Notes under the pieces: generated by a model
Databases searched by the model: none
Seen by the model: only the letters and a program-made list of their open reading frames with translations
What the model was told of the DNA's origin: nothing
Shown: positions 26,480-35,982 of the stretch, one piece after another
How positions within the stretch are numbered: position 1 is the stretch's first letter
Layout: every line of letters starts with the position of its first letter
DNA from: Rhodobiaceae bacterium UBA4490
GTDB lineage: Bacteria; Pseudomonadota; Alphaproteobacteria; Parvibaculales; Parvibaculaceae
Direction: 5' to 3'
Length of the DNA: 64,000 nt
NCBI GenBank assembly: GCA_002389665.1
Contig: DGNO01000002.1
Location: 691,624 to 755,623 of the forward strand
Translations under genes and position numbers: made by a program

Positions 26480-27727
26480 TTAGAGGTCGGTGCGGATGAA
26501 AACGCCGATCAGGTTCTCGTCGTAATCCTCTCCCAGATCCGTCGAATCCCGGCTCGTGAACTTGTAATTGAGTCCAAAGCGGAAATGGCGGTTCATGAGA
26601 TAGGTGCCGCCGAAGCCGAACGTATAAGTATCGTCCTCGCGCGAGGACCCGATAAAGTCTTCGTTCTCATAAGAGGCATCGGCGGTCAGAATGAGATTGC
26701 GCAGCAGCTCATGATCAACCGCAGCGCCAAATGCCGTGCGCTCATTGCCCGAGGCGCCCGCCTCGATCGTTTCTTCAAGATCGGAGAGCGCGGTAAAGCG
26801 CAGAGTCGTCAGCGGCGTTGCATACCAATTGAGGTTGGCGCCGTAGGAAACCCCGCTCACATCTTCAAGCGCGGCGGCATCATATTGCTGCTCGCGGTAG
26901 CCGACATAGACCTGCCCGTCCACAAGCCGGGTGAGTTTCAGGTCCACACCGCCGCGCAGCTCATAACCCTCGGAGTCGCGTTTCGCACCGAGCGCGGGAT
27001 CGATCCGGTCATAGTCACGCTGATTGACCTGAGCCACAGCGAAAAGATTCGTGTCGGGAGAGACCTCATACCCCAGCTTGAACTGGGCGAGATATTCTTC
27101 CCGGTCGCGGAAATCATTGTCGATCGTTCCCCCGCCGGTGCGCGCCACATCTTCATAATCGACATCGGCATAGCGCCCGCCAAGCGCCACGGAAAAGCGG
27201 TTGAAGCGCTGCGCCAGCTCGAAACCGGTCTCGATAATATCGTACTGGGTGGGCTCTTCTGCGGCGGCAAAGGCGTCGGGCTCGCCGCGCTCTTCATGCT
27301 CGCGCCGGTAGCCCGCATCGAGCGCCAGCGTGGTGTTGCGGGTAATGTCGATCCGCCCATCCGCGCCAAGCGCCCAGTCCGTCGCGTTCTCATCGCTTTC
27401 CTGCGCATGGAAGCGCGTGTCGAGCGAGCCGCGCAGACGCAGCTGATGGCGCGACCAGGTGGAGGTCACGGTAATATCCGGCGCAACGGAGGTAATGATA
27501 TCGGATTTCTTGTTCGTCTCGCTGGCGAACACGTTGTCGGTATAGGTTTCGCTGACCTTGACCCCGGTCTTGATCTCGAAAGCGCCAAGGCGCACCCCGT
27601 CCGGGTCATAGGCCGGGCGCAGCCGGTCGAGCACGCCGACACCGCGCAAATCTTCCTGCCCATAAACCGCGCCAGGCACGGCAAGACACAAAAGACCAAG
27701 CGGCAATGCTTTGCGCCAATGAACCAT
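26480..27727 (-). CDS. Outer-membrane beta-barrel protein, polysaccharide-locus type
   Basis: About 415 residues with a signal peptide (KALPLGLLCLAVPGAVYG). The rest is alternating amphipathic strands such as GFELAQRFNRFSVALGGRYADVDY, EYLAQFKLGYEVSPDTNLFAVAQV and RFGLNYKFTSRD, enough for a barrel of some 16-18 strands. It starts with LRPAYDPDGVRLGAFEIKTGVKVSETYTDNVFAS, an entry segment seen in outer-membrane proteins of exopolysaccharide clusters. The last residue is Leu after FIRTD, not the usual Phe. It is convergent with ugd, 25 bases apart. A role in polysaccharide export or anchoring is inferred only from neighbours. Confidence 0.75.
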   Translation of the reverse strand: MVHWRKALPLGLLCLAVPGAVYGQEDLRGVGVLDRLRPAYDPDGVRLGAFEIKTGVKVSETYTDNVFASETNKKSDIITSVAPDITVTSTWSRHQLRLRGSLDTRFHAQESDENATDWALGADGRIDITRNTTLALDAGYRREHEERGEPDAFAAAEEPTQYDIIETGFELAQRFNRFSVALGGRYADVDYEDVARTGGGTIDNDFRDREEYLAQFKLGYEVSPDTNLFAVAQVNQRDYDRIDPALGAKRDSEGYELRGGVDLKLTRLVDGQVYVGYREQQYDAAALEDVSGVSYGANLNWYATPLTTLRFTALSDLEETIEAGASGNERTAFGAAVDHELLRNLILTADASYENEDFIGSSREDDTYTFGFGGTYLMNRHFRFGLNYKFTSRDSTDLGEDYDENLIGVFIRTDL

Positions 27728-27923
27728 TTCCGCCCCGACTGCTGGGTTCCCCGATTTCAACCGGTAAAGACTACCGCTAGTATGTTTACAGGGAGTTAAC
27801 CATGGACTATCAGAAGATCGGCTCGCCCCCGGTAACAAGTTGGAATATAAAGGCTTTCCAAGTTTCCCGGCCGCCGGCCGCGTTTACCCGCTATCTGCCC
27901 GCTACCTGAAAGACGTAAATCTC

Positions 27924-28892
27924 ATGGTTTCCAAGACAGTGCCCGCCCATGTGGCTTCCGCCAAACGCACCATCGAAGTGGAGATCAAGGGGCTGGAGGC
28001 GCTCGCCGCCTCGCTGAACGGAACCTTCGAGGAAGCGGTGGAAAGGCTTGCCGACCTGAAAGGCCGGCTCATCGTCACGGGCATGGGCAAGAGCGGCCAT
28101 ATCGGGCGGAAGATCGCCGCCACCCTCGCCTCCACCGGCACACCTGCCCAGTTCGTCCATCCGGGCGAGGCGAGCCACGGCGATCTCGGCATGATCACGG
28201 CGGAGGACGGCATTCTGGCGCTTTCCTGGGGCGGGGAATCCGCCGAGCTGCGCGATATTCTGGCCTATGCCAAACGCTTCAAGATCCCGCTCATCGCCAT
28301 CACCTCGCGCGGGCAAAGCACGCTCGGCGCCGCGGCAGATGTCGTGCTGGAAATGCCCCAGGCACAGGAAGCCTGCGCCATCGGCATGGCGCCCACCACC
28401 TCCACCACCATGCAGCTGGCGCTCGGCGATGCACTCGCCATCGCGCTGATGGAAAAGAAGGGTTTTGCCGCCACCGATTACAAGCTCTTTCATCCGGGCG
28501 GCAAGCTCGGCGCCATGCTGCAGCATGTGCGCGACGTCATGCATAAGAGCAGCGACATTCCGCTGGTGCCCGAAGGCACGCTGATGAGCGATGCCATCAT
28601 CGAGATGACGCAAAAACGCCTCGGCTGCGTCGGCGTGACGGACGGCAAGGGCGCGCTCACAGGGCTCGTTACGGACGGCGATTTGCGCCGCCATATGGGC
28701 GAGGGCATTCTGCAAACCCCGGTCGATGCGATCATGACGAAATCGCCGAAAGTCATCGGGCCGGACATGCTGGCCGCCGAAGCGCTGAGCAAGCTCAACG
28801 AAAACAAGATCACGAGCTTCTTCGTGGTGGAGGACGGCAAGCCCGTCGGCCTCGTCCATATCCACGATTTCCTGCATATCGGCGTCGTTTAA
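27924..28892 (+). CDS. kdsD: Arabinose-5-phosphate isomerase, KdsD/KpsF type
   Basis: 322 residues. The SIS sugar-isomerase domain (about 20-170) has GRLIVTGMGKSGHIGRKIAATLASTGTPAQFVH (blocks GMGKSGHIGRK, STGTPAQFVHPGEASHGDLG) and PTTSTTMQLALGDALAIAL. Two CBS domains occupy the C-terminal half (about 200-320), with LVTDGDLRRH and HIHDFLHIG. It converts ribulose-5-phosphate to arabinose-5-phosphate, the first step to KDO. The frame is open back to 27840, but ATG 27924 starts the conserved region and an upstream start would overlap the divergent gene's promoter. It is closed by a strong terminator. Confidence 0.93.
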   Translation: MVSKTVPAHVASAKRTIEVEIKGLEALAASLNGTFEEAVERLADLKGRLIVTGMGKSGHIGRKIAATLASTGTPAQFVHPGEASHGDLGMITAEDGILALSWGGESAELRDILAYAKRFKIPLIAITSRGQSTLGAAADVVLEMPQAQEACAIGMAPTTSTTMQLALGDALAIALMEKKGFAATDYKLFHPGGKLGAMLQHVRDVMHKSSDIPLVPEGTLMSDAIIEMTQKRLGCVGVTDGKGALTGLVTDGDLRRHMGEGILQTPVDAIMTKSPKVIGPDMLAAEALSKLNENKITSFFVVEDGKPVGLVHIHDFLHIGVV

Positions 28893-28923
28893 ACGCCCTT
28901 CCCTTTTTCAAGCTCAAAAACAA

Positions 28924-28949
28924 AAAGCCGGCCCCGAAGGGCCGGCTTT
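28924..28949. terminator. Bidirectional rho-independent terminator
   Basis: AAAGCCGGCCC and GGGCCGGCTTT with a CGAA loop, A-run before and CTTTTG after. It ends kdsD on the plus strand and, 31 bases past its stop, the large tpsA gene on the minus strand. Confidence 0.88.
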
Positions 28950-28980
28950 CTTTTGACCGGATGGATCTGGCTGAAGCCCC

Positions 28981-31900
28981 TTACTGGGCCATCGCCATTT
29001 CCTGCTCTTCCTCGCTCACACCCTCGTTGAGGTCGATCACGATGGCCGAGTAGCCTTCCGCCAGCAGCGCGCCGAGACGCTGGACCGAGCGCACGAAGAT
29101 CACGCGCGGCGCCGTCCCTTCGCTGCCCTCGCCCGCTGCCGGGCTGATAAGGCCGATGGCAAGACCCTGCGGCAGAACGATCTCGCCCGTATCCGTCACG
29201 GTTGCGCCGGCCGGCAGAGTGAAGCCTTCCACCACGATCTGGTTGAAGTCGGCATCGCTCGAGCCCACCACCGTCTGGCCGTTCACTTTCAGCGAACCGC
29301 TGCCGGTCGTGTTGAGGCCGGAGGGATTGCCCGTCACGCTGCCGCCCGAAGCGTTTACCGTGAAGCTGCCGCCGCTCAGGTTCGTGTTGACCGTGCCGGC
29401 ATTGATCGTGCCGCCGCCGCCGGCGCTCACATTACCGCTCACGCTGTTCTGCGCGGTGATGTTGGCCGTCTGGTTCGCCGTGACGTTGGAGTTCACGTTC
29501 TGGCCCGCCAGCGTCACATTGTTACCGGAGACGTTACCCGAAACGTTACCGCCGGAATTCACGTTGACGTTGCCGCCCGAATTGATCGGGCCGCTCGCAT
29601 TCCCGCCGACCGTGCTGCTCACGTTACCGCCGGCATTCAGCGTTTCATCCGTGAAGGTCTGGTTGCCGGTCATCGTGCCGTTATAGTCACCGGCAAGCCA
29701 GACTGTTGCCGCGGAGAAGTCATCCGCGTTCACAGTCAGGCCGCCAAGCTGAACAGCCTGCGTGCCCGCATTCTGGATCGAGACGTCCCCGTTGGAGCTC
29801 TTCGCGCCTGCGCCGTTACCGGCGATCAGGTTGAGGCTCTGAGCGCCATTGGCGGTGCCGAAAATATTCCCCGTGAAGGTGATATTGCCGGCCTGGGTTC
29901 CGGAGATCGTGCTGTTGAAGCTGGTCAGCGCTTGGGTCAGCGTCACCGGCCCGCCGAAGGTCAGGCTATTGGCGTTGTAATTGGCGCCCGTCAGCGTGGT
30001 GCCCGCCCCCGTGATGGAGGTGGCGCCAAGGCGCGTCGTGCCGCCGAGCGAGCCGAAGGAGGCCGTTCCGCCCGCATTGACCGTCAGCGTCTGCGCGCCT
30101 GCCGCAGCAGCATTGATCGCCCCTGTCGTAATGGTGGCCGTGCCCGTGGTGGTCAGCGCCAGATTACTGCTCAGGATAACCGGCGCCCCGAAGGTGAAAC
30201 CAGAAACGGCGGAGTTGAAGGTGCCGCCGATCGTGCTGCCCGCGCCGTTCAGCGTCAGGCCATCAATGGCTGCACCATTGCCCGTTACGTTAATCTGGTT
30301 CACCGCCACAGCATCCTCAGCATAAGTCGAGGAGCCCACATCGAGCGTACCGCCGGTACCGGCGAGGTGAATGGCGTTCTGAAGACCGCCGCCCGCAATC
30401 GTCACATTGTTCGAATTGGACGTGAGGTCACCGGCCACTGCCGCGGCGTAGAAGTTCAGCGCATCACCGCCCGCACCGATGGTGAAGGTGTTGCCGGTGA
30501 ACGTGTTGAGCCCGGTCAGAAGACCGACGCCCTCCGTCGATGCGGTAACATTGTTACCGGAAACGTTATTGCCGGCGTTCTGAAGGCTCACACCCACAGT
30601 TGCGCCGGTAATCGTGTTACCGGTGAAGGTGCCATTCCCAGCCGCATATTGCGTCGTTGTCTGGATACCCGTCAGCACATCGGTAATCGTGTTACCGCTC
30701 GCCGTGATGCCGATACCGGAAACGGAGATCCCGACGCCGCCGCCATCGCTCGTAATGTTGAAGCCGCTCAACATGGTGCCATCGGCACGAAGGTCAACGA
30801 TACGGTTGTTGCCCGGCCGCGTGCTGCCGTCGATCTCGGCGCTATCCACCGTCTGGATCGTCAGGTTTTCGGCGCCGCCGAAGGAGGTGCCGAACGCGTC
30901 ATACGTGCCACCGAGGACGTTGATCGTATTGCCATCGGAAGCGGCATCCACTGCCGCTTGGATCGACATAGCATCACCGCCCGTACTCGTACCGACGGTG
31001 AAAATGCCGTCAAGGGCCGAACCCGTCCATCCCTGGATGCTGCTCGAGGCGGTATTGATCATTTCGAAAGCACCCATGGCGAAATCGATAGCTTCCTGCT
31101 GAGTTGCCTGAAGCCAAGTGAACTCGTCGCCATCGCCCTGGGTGCGGCCATTGGGATTGCGCACCGCAAAGTCGAAGCCTGCAATATTGAGCGTACCGAA
31201 GTCGTTCGTTGCGGATTCGTCTTCCAGATAGACCGGGTTGAGTTCCGCAAAGCTGTTGGACGCATCGATATTGATGCCCGTCGTCTGCTGATCGTAATAG
31301 GTGTTGTTCTGATAAAGCGCGACGCCGCCCCAATCGTTCCCCGTGGTCGAGGAATTGGTGACCGTCACATTAGCACTGTCACCGATCGCGATACCGACAC
31401 CCCAGGTATCATTGCCATCGGCAAGTACGTTATCGATCGTCGCCCCGTCCACACCGTTGAGATCAAGTTCCGTACGGCCGGAGTTTTCAATCGTCACGTT
31501 GGAGATATTGAAATCCTCCACGCGGCTGCTCGAAGGCGCGGTTGCCGGAGAGACTTTGACGCCGTAGGTCGTGGCGTTGCGGGTGGTGAAATCGCGCAGA
31601 GTGACGTTATCGCCGCGCACGTCGATGCCGTAATTGGCAACGCCCGTCGCATCGATAATGGTGTTCGCCCGGCTCTGACCGGCAAGGGTCAGCGCCTTGT
31701 CGATCAGCAGCTTCGTGCCGATCAGGTAATTGCCGTCACGCACGTTCACCGTGCCGCCATCATCCACCAGGTTGATACCTTCCTGGATGCGGCCCGTGGC
31801 GCCCGTCTGCCCGCCTTCATTCGTCACGGCGAGAGAGGCGAAATCGCCCTGGAAACCGGCCGTGCCGTTATCCGTATCCGTGCCGCTAAGAAGGAAGGGC

Positions 31901-34900
31901 GAGAAGTCGATGCTGGCTGCTTCGTCCCCGCCCATATAGGCAGCGACCGTGGCTGCATCGGTGGAGCCCCACCAGTTGCCGGAGAAATCGGCACTCGCGG
32001 TATTGGCCGTCAGTGCAACACCGGTGTCGTTACCGGAAAGATCGTTGTCTTCCGCCGTCACATTGCTGACATCGCTGCCGTCATAACCGATATGAACACC
32101 AACGCTGTTATCCGTAATGACGTTGTTCTCGATCGTGGCGCTGGACGCCCCGCCATAATAGGAGGTCACCAGGATACCGGCAGAACCCGAACCGTCGCTT
32201 GCCGCAACGCCCCGGTTGCCGCTGATCGTGTTCCCGGTGATCGTGGCCTGACCGCTGGCGCCCACTTCGATGCCGTAGTCGAGGAAGTCACCGGTGCCTT
32301 TACCCGTGAACGTGTTTCCGGTGATATCGGAGGTTGCCTGCGTCCCTTTGATGAGAACGCCGATACGCCCGATGTCGCTGAACGTGCTGCCGGTAACGGT
32401 CAGATGCCCTGCGCTGAGCCCGCCGCCGCCATGCGTGTCGGCGCCTGCGCCGCCTGCAACCACGCCGCCGAACTGCTCGATGGCGATGCCGCGATAGGGG
32501 CTGCCGCTTGCGCTGCCCGCGATATTGCTGAAGTCGACATTCGTGACCGTCGTGTTGCCGTGCGAACGCAGCGCCTGCCAGACGTTGTAGCCCGTACCAT
32601 CGATCGCCACATCGCTCAGCGCGAAGGTCACGCCGTCATTCACAAGGAACCAGGCATCGGCGGCGTTGTTACCGGTATAGTCGGTGCCCGGCGTGATCAC
32701 CGGCTTATTACCGCTCGTATCCCCAAGGATCGAGAGGTTCTTGGAAATAACGATCTGCTGATCTTCGGTATAGGTTCCTTCAAGAACATTCACCGTGTCC
32801 CCGCTCTCAGCCGCATTGACAGCCGAGAAGATCGACATGGACGAGACGCCGTTGCTGCCGACATAGAACTGGCCGTCACCGCCGGACCCGTCCCATCCTT
32901 CGATGACTGCGGAGTCTGGGCTCGGCATGGTCACTGCAAGCGCGAAGTCAACAGCATCGCTCAGCGTGCGCTGGAACCAGGAATAAACCGTGGTGCCGGC
33001 ATCCGTGTCCGGATTCGTGATCGTGTGCGAGAAGCCTTCGATGGTGATGTTGTCGCCGAACTGCTGCGAAGCAGCTGTGTATTGCTGCGCATAGACGGGA
33101 TTGTCTTCATTAAACGTATTCGTCGCATCAATGGAGATGTTGTCGGATTTAAGATCGTAATAGGCGTTGCGCTGGTAAAGCGCGAGGCCGCCCCACACGT
33201 TCCCAGTCGTCGTGGAATTGGTGATCGTGACATTGGCGCTGTCGGTCAGCGTAATACCGTTCCCCCAGGCGGTGTTGAGCGCCGTGAAGTTGTTGATCGT
33301 CGCCCCATCCACGGCATGAAGGTCAAGCGCGGTACGGTAAGAGTCCTGAACCGTCACATCGGAGATGGAGAAGCCGAGCACCCGGTCGCTCACCGTGGCC
33401 GTATCCGGCTGAACTTTGATGCCGTAGCTCGCACTGCCGTTGGTCGGCGAACCGATCAGCGTGAACGTGTTGAGATCGACATTGTCCGCTTCAACCTGAA
33501 TGGCATAGGCATTGCCGATGCCCGATGCGTCGATGACCGTTCCTGCCTGGCTGGTGCCCGTAAGTGTCAGGCTCTTGGAAATATCGAGGGTCGACGCAAG
33601 CGTATAGTTACCATCCCCGACGAAAATCCAGCCGCCGCTGACCACACCGTTAACCGCGGCTTGCAGCGAAGGAAGTGGTTGACGCTCGTTCCCGAGACCG
33701 TTGCCATATCCGAAATCATCCGCAATCGTCGCCACGGGCGTATCGTCATCGACAAAGATGTGCGTACGGTTGTTAAAACCGTAGCCACGATCGAAAACAG
33801 ACATTCCGTTATTAGCCGTACTGTAAGCCAGCAACTCGCCCTGGCGCGTCGCATCAGCAACCGCATCATCATCAATCGCGCCCAAGCCGAGCACGATTCC
33901 CCACTCATTGCCTAAGGGGCCTTCCGTATTACCGGAAATAGCGGTCAAATCAGACGGACGTGAGAGGATGCCACCCTTGGTATTTTCAATATAGTTGTTG
34001 GTCGCAGATCCCATGGTGCCGGCGTTGAAATTCATACCGGTCCGAATGTCGTGAATATTGTTGCCGGTGATCGTGACACCAGTTGCTCCCGTCACGTTCA
34101 CACCGATGCTGGAGCTGAACGCAGAGTCGTTCCAATCCGTATCGAGCCAGCTATCGACTACCGGACCGGCAATTTCAAAGCCCGAAATAGTCGTGCCATT
34201 ACCTCTGACTTCGAAGCCGATTTCCCCGTTGGCCACATCGACACGCGCCACGTTACCGCCGTCAATCGTAAGGCCGGTCTTGGACGAACTGACAACTGTC
34301 CCTGCCCCATAGGCACCGGCGCCCACGTTCAACTGTGCACCGTTCGCGGCGACATCGACACCGTTCTGAATGGACGTGCCATTATTGACATTCACCACCG
34401 TGCCTTCACCCGTCAGGGTCTGATTGGCACCGAGCGTGATGGCTGCGTTCAGGTTGATGGTGAGGTCGTTATTCGCATCTTCGTCATTCAGCGCAAGCGT
34501 AGTGCTGGAGCTCTGACCGCTCGAATCGATTTCAGCATCCACGCTGATCGAGTTATTCGCAGCAAGCGTGACACCCGTCGTCGCCAGCTGATTAACGATC
34601 GTCGCGTTGTTAACGAAGGAGGCTGCCGGATTGATGCTGCCTTCATCCAAGCCCGCAATGACAGCAAGATCATCCGGATCGATGGTCCAGTTACCGGCCG
34701 AGCCCTGAGGCGCAAGGGTATTGACGGAAATATCGCCGTCGATCTTGACCACTTTACCCGACGTCTCCACAAAGCCGCCATCGCCGCCATTGGCGCCGCC
34801 TTTGGCCGAGAAGGAGCCGGCATAATCGCCGTGGCCGTCCGCATAGGCGATGATGGAGCCGCCATCGCCATTATCCGTGGCATCCGCCTTCAGCACCGCG

Positions 34901-35856
34901 GAGCTTTCCGTGGTGATGGTTTCCCCGTCGATGGAGATGGAGCCGCCGCCCGTGGCACCCGAAGCATCGAGCGTACCGGCGACATTCACTTCGCCGCCGC
35001 CCAGGATGATTTCGCCGCCGGCAACCGTCGCCGAGGCTGCGCTGGTGATGCCTTCCACATTGACGATGGAATCGACAACCTGCGTTGCAGCTTTCGCGGA
35101 AATTTCGATCACGCCGCCTTCGGCCACCACCTGGCCGAGCTGCTCGGCCTTCGCACCATCGGCGCCGAGCCCGATTTCGATAAGCCGGTCACCGGCCAGA
35201 TCGAGCGTGAAGGTTTCACCGGCCGCCATAGCCACCTTGCCGACCTTGGCGCGGATCGTGCCGTTGTTGCGCACATGCGGAGCAACGAAAGCGGCAAGCC
35301 CGCCTTCGCGCACCGTGATCTGGCCTTCATTGACGACCGAGCCGCCGCCCGCGCCCAGAAGATCAAGGCGCGTATCGCCCGCCATGAAGCGGTCGACATT
35401 GATGTTGGCCGTGGAGGCAACAAGACCGGACACGTCCACCCGCGCACTTGCGCCGAACATCACACCGTTCGGGTTCAGCACCCAGACATGGCCGTTCGCG
35501 GTGAGCTGGCCGTTGATTTGCGTCGGGTTCGTCGACTGGTTGATGCGGTTGACCGCAATCGAGCCGGAATTCGGCTGATTGAAGTTCACATGAGCATTCT
35601 CGCCGATGTCGAAGCTGCGCCAGTCCAGAACCGTACGGTTGGTGGACTGATTCACATCGAGCCGCGAGCCGCTTTGCGAGATCGTCGCCGCGCCGCCCGT
35701 CACCGTGCCGCCGCTCGGAAGCGTGTTCGCGTCGATCGCGAAGGCGCTGCCGCTGCCCAGCACCATGGCCGCCATCGCCCCCAGCGTTGCTGCCGGGCGG
35801 GTCAGGGCCGTCGAACCCATCAGAAAGGACTTCTGGATATTGCGCTGAATGCTCAT
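28981..35856 (-). CDS. Giant TpsA-type exoprotein (two-partner secretion adhesin)
   Basis: A 2291-residue filamentous-haemagglutinin-like protein. Signal peptide 1-40 ends SGSAFA. The TPS secretion domain (about 41-300) has NPNGVMFGASARVDVSGLVAST with NPNG at 128-131. A FHA-like motif SGKVVKIDG...GNWTIDPDDL follows near 385-415. The body is right-handed parallel beta-helix of pectin-lyase type, with a duplicated unit at residues 741-1029 and 1367-1652. A Gly/Asn/Ser/Val-rich low-complexity stretch follows near 2080-2190. The last 50 residues are a distinct tail with PAAG at 2239-2242 and an acidic end. I found no cysteine, so there is no CdrA-type cysteine hook. It is transcribed after tpsB. 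Start 35856 follows CAGGTG. Likely a surface adhesin or matrix protein. Confidence 0.9.
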   Translation of the reverse strand: MSIQRNIQKSFLMGSTALTRPAATLGAMAAMVLGSGSAFAIDANTLPSGGTVTGGAATISQSGSRLDVNQSTNRTVLDWRSFDIGENAHVNFNQPNSGSIAVNRINQSTNPTQINGQLTANGHVWVLNPNGVMFGASARVDVSGLVASTANINVDRFMAGDTRLDLLGAGGGSVVNEGQITVREGGLAAFVAPHVRNNGTIRAKVGKVAMAAGETFTLDLAGDRLIEIGLGADGAKAEQLGQVVAEGGVIEISAKAATQVVDSIVNVEGITSAASATVAGGEIILGGGEVNVAGTLDASGATGGGSISIDGETITTESSAVLKADATDNGDGGSIIAYADGHGDYAGSFSAKGGANGGDGGFVETSGKVVKIDGDISVNTLAPQGSAGNWTIDPDDLAVIAGLDEGSINPAASFVNNATIVNQLATTGVTLAANNSISVDAEIDSSGQSSSTTLALNDEDANNDLTINLNAAITLGANQTLTGEGTVVNVNNGTSIQNGVDVAANGAQLNVGAGAYGAGTVVSSSKTGLTIDGGNVARVDVANGEIGFEVRGNGTTISGFEIAGPVVDSWLDTDWNDSAFSSSIGVNVTGATGVTITGNNIHDIRTGMNFNAGTMGSATNNYIENTKGGILSRPSDLTAISGNTEGPLGNEWGIVLGLGAIDDDAVADATRQGELLAYSTANNGMSVFDRGYGFNNRTHIFVDDDTPVATIADDFGYGNGLGNERQPLPSLQAAVNGVVSGGWIFVGDGNYTLASTLDISKSLTLTGTSQAGTVIDASGIGNAYAIQVEADNVDLNTFTLIGSPTNGSASYGIKVQPDTATVSDRVLGFSISDVTVQDSYRTALDLHAVDGATINNFTALNTAWGNGITLTDSANVTITNSTTTGNVWGGLALYQRNAYYDLKSDNISIDATNTFNEDNPVYAQQYTAASQQFGDNITIEGFSHTITNPDTDAGTTVYSWFQRTLSDAVDFALAVTMPSPDSAVIEGWDGSGGDGQFYVGSNGVSSMSIFSAVNAAESGDTVNVLEGTYTEDQQIVISKNLSILGDTSGNKPVITPGTDYTGNNAADAWFLVNDGVTFALSDVAIDGTGYNVWQALRSHGNTTVTNVDFSNIAGSASGSPYRGIAIEQFGGVVAGGAGADTHGGGGLSAGHLTVTGSTFSDIGRIGVLIKGTQATSDITGNTFTGKGTGDFLDYGIEVGASGQATITGNTISGNRGVAASDGSGSAGILVTSYYGGASSATIENNVITDNSVGVHIGYDGSDVSNVTAEDNDLSGNDTGVALTANTASADFSGNWWGSTDAATVAAYMGGDEAASIDFSPFLLSGTDTDNGTAGFQGDFASLAVTNEGGQTGATGRIQEGINLVDDGGTVNVRDGNYLIGTKLLIDKALTLAGQSRANTIIDATGVANYGIDVRGDNVTLRDFTTRNATTYGVKVSPATAPSSSRVEDFNISNVTIENSGRTELDLNGVDGATIDNVLADGNDTWGVGIAIGDSANVTVTNSSTTGNDWGGVALYQNNTYYDQQTTGINIDASNSFAELNPVYLEDESATNDFGTLNIAGFDFAVRNPNGRTQGDGDEFTWLQATQQEAIDFAMGAFEMINTASSSIQGWTGSALDGIFTVGTSTGGDAMSIQAAVDAASDGNTINVLGGTYDAFGTSFGGAENLTIQTVDSAEIDGSTRPGNNRIVDLRADGTMLSGFNITSDGGGVGISVSGIGITASGNTITDVLTGIQTTTQYAAGNGTFTGNTITGATVGVSLQNAGNNVSGNNVTASTEGVGLLTGLNTFTGNTFTIGAGGDALNFYAAAVAGDLTSNSNNVTIAGGGLQNAIHLAGTGGTLDVGSSTYAEDAVAVNQINVTGNGAAIDGLTLNGAGSTIGGTFNSAVSGFTFGAPVILSSNLALTTTGTATITTGAINAAAAGAQTLTVNAGGTASFGSLGGTTRLGATSITGAGTTLTGANYNANSLTFGGPVTLTQALTSFNSTISGTQAGNITFTGNIFGTANGAQSLNLIAGNGAGAKSSNGDVSIQNAGTQAVQLGGLTVNADDFSAATVWLAGDYNGTMTGNQTFTDETLNAGGNVSSTVGGNASGPINSGGNVNVNSGGNVSGNVSGNNVTLAGQNVNSNVTANQTANITAQNSVSGNVSAGGGGTINAGTVNTNLSGGSFTVNASGGSVTGNPSGLNTTGSGSLKVNGQTVVGSSDADFNQIVVEGFTLPAGATVTDTGEIVLPQGLAIGLISPAAGEGSEGTAPRVIFVRSVQRLGALLAEGYSAIVIDLNEGVSEEEQEMAMAQ
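30901..31758 (-). repeat. TpsA internal repeat, copy B
   Basis: Encodes residues about 1367-1652. The copy begins GGTVNVRDGNY and ends NTINVLGGTY. It shares with copy A the blocks DSANVTVTNSSTTGNDWGGVALYQ, GVDGATIDN and FTWLQATQQEAIDFAM. The repeat period is about 625 residues. Confidence 0.75.
32770..33636 (-). repeat. TpsA internal repeat, copy A
   Basis: Encodes residues about 741-1029. It begins GGWIFVGDGNY and ends DTVNVLEGTY, with DSANVTITNSTTTGNVWGGLALYQ, AVDGATINN and YSWFQRTLSDAVDFAL matching copy B. Protein identity is clear but nucleotide identity is reduced, so the duplication is old. Confidence 0.75.
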
Positions 35857-35982
35857 TTTAACACCTGTCAGACCGTCTCCGGTCTCCTCCTTGATTGCCG
35901 CCCGTAAAACGCACGGGGCTTTGGCTGTTCAATTGCTCTGGTGCGGGGCAGCTTTGTTAAGCGCTCCGCTTCATTCCCAATC

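Noticed and set aside
30090..30110. AAAG match to the LapG consensus inside the tpsA beta-helix (about residue 1919)
   Set aside because: It lies in an Ala-rich stretch within the structural body. Cleavage there would not fit release at the C-terminal anchor; the PAAG at 2239 is better placed.
29932..33915. A plus-strand open frame of 1327 codons opposite tpsA, rich in Arg, Ala and His
   Set aside because: It is antisense to the repetitive tpsA coding sequence. Its product has no recognisable motif or domain. The minus-strand frame has a signal peptide, TPS domain and partner gene. Long antisense frames arise from codon bias in GC-rich DNA.
34051..35907. A second long plus-strand frame (618 codons) opposite the tpsA N-terminal region
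   Set aside because: Same reason: antisense shadow covering the conserved TPS secretion domain, with no ribosome site or domain.
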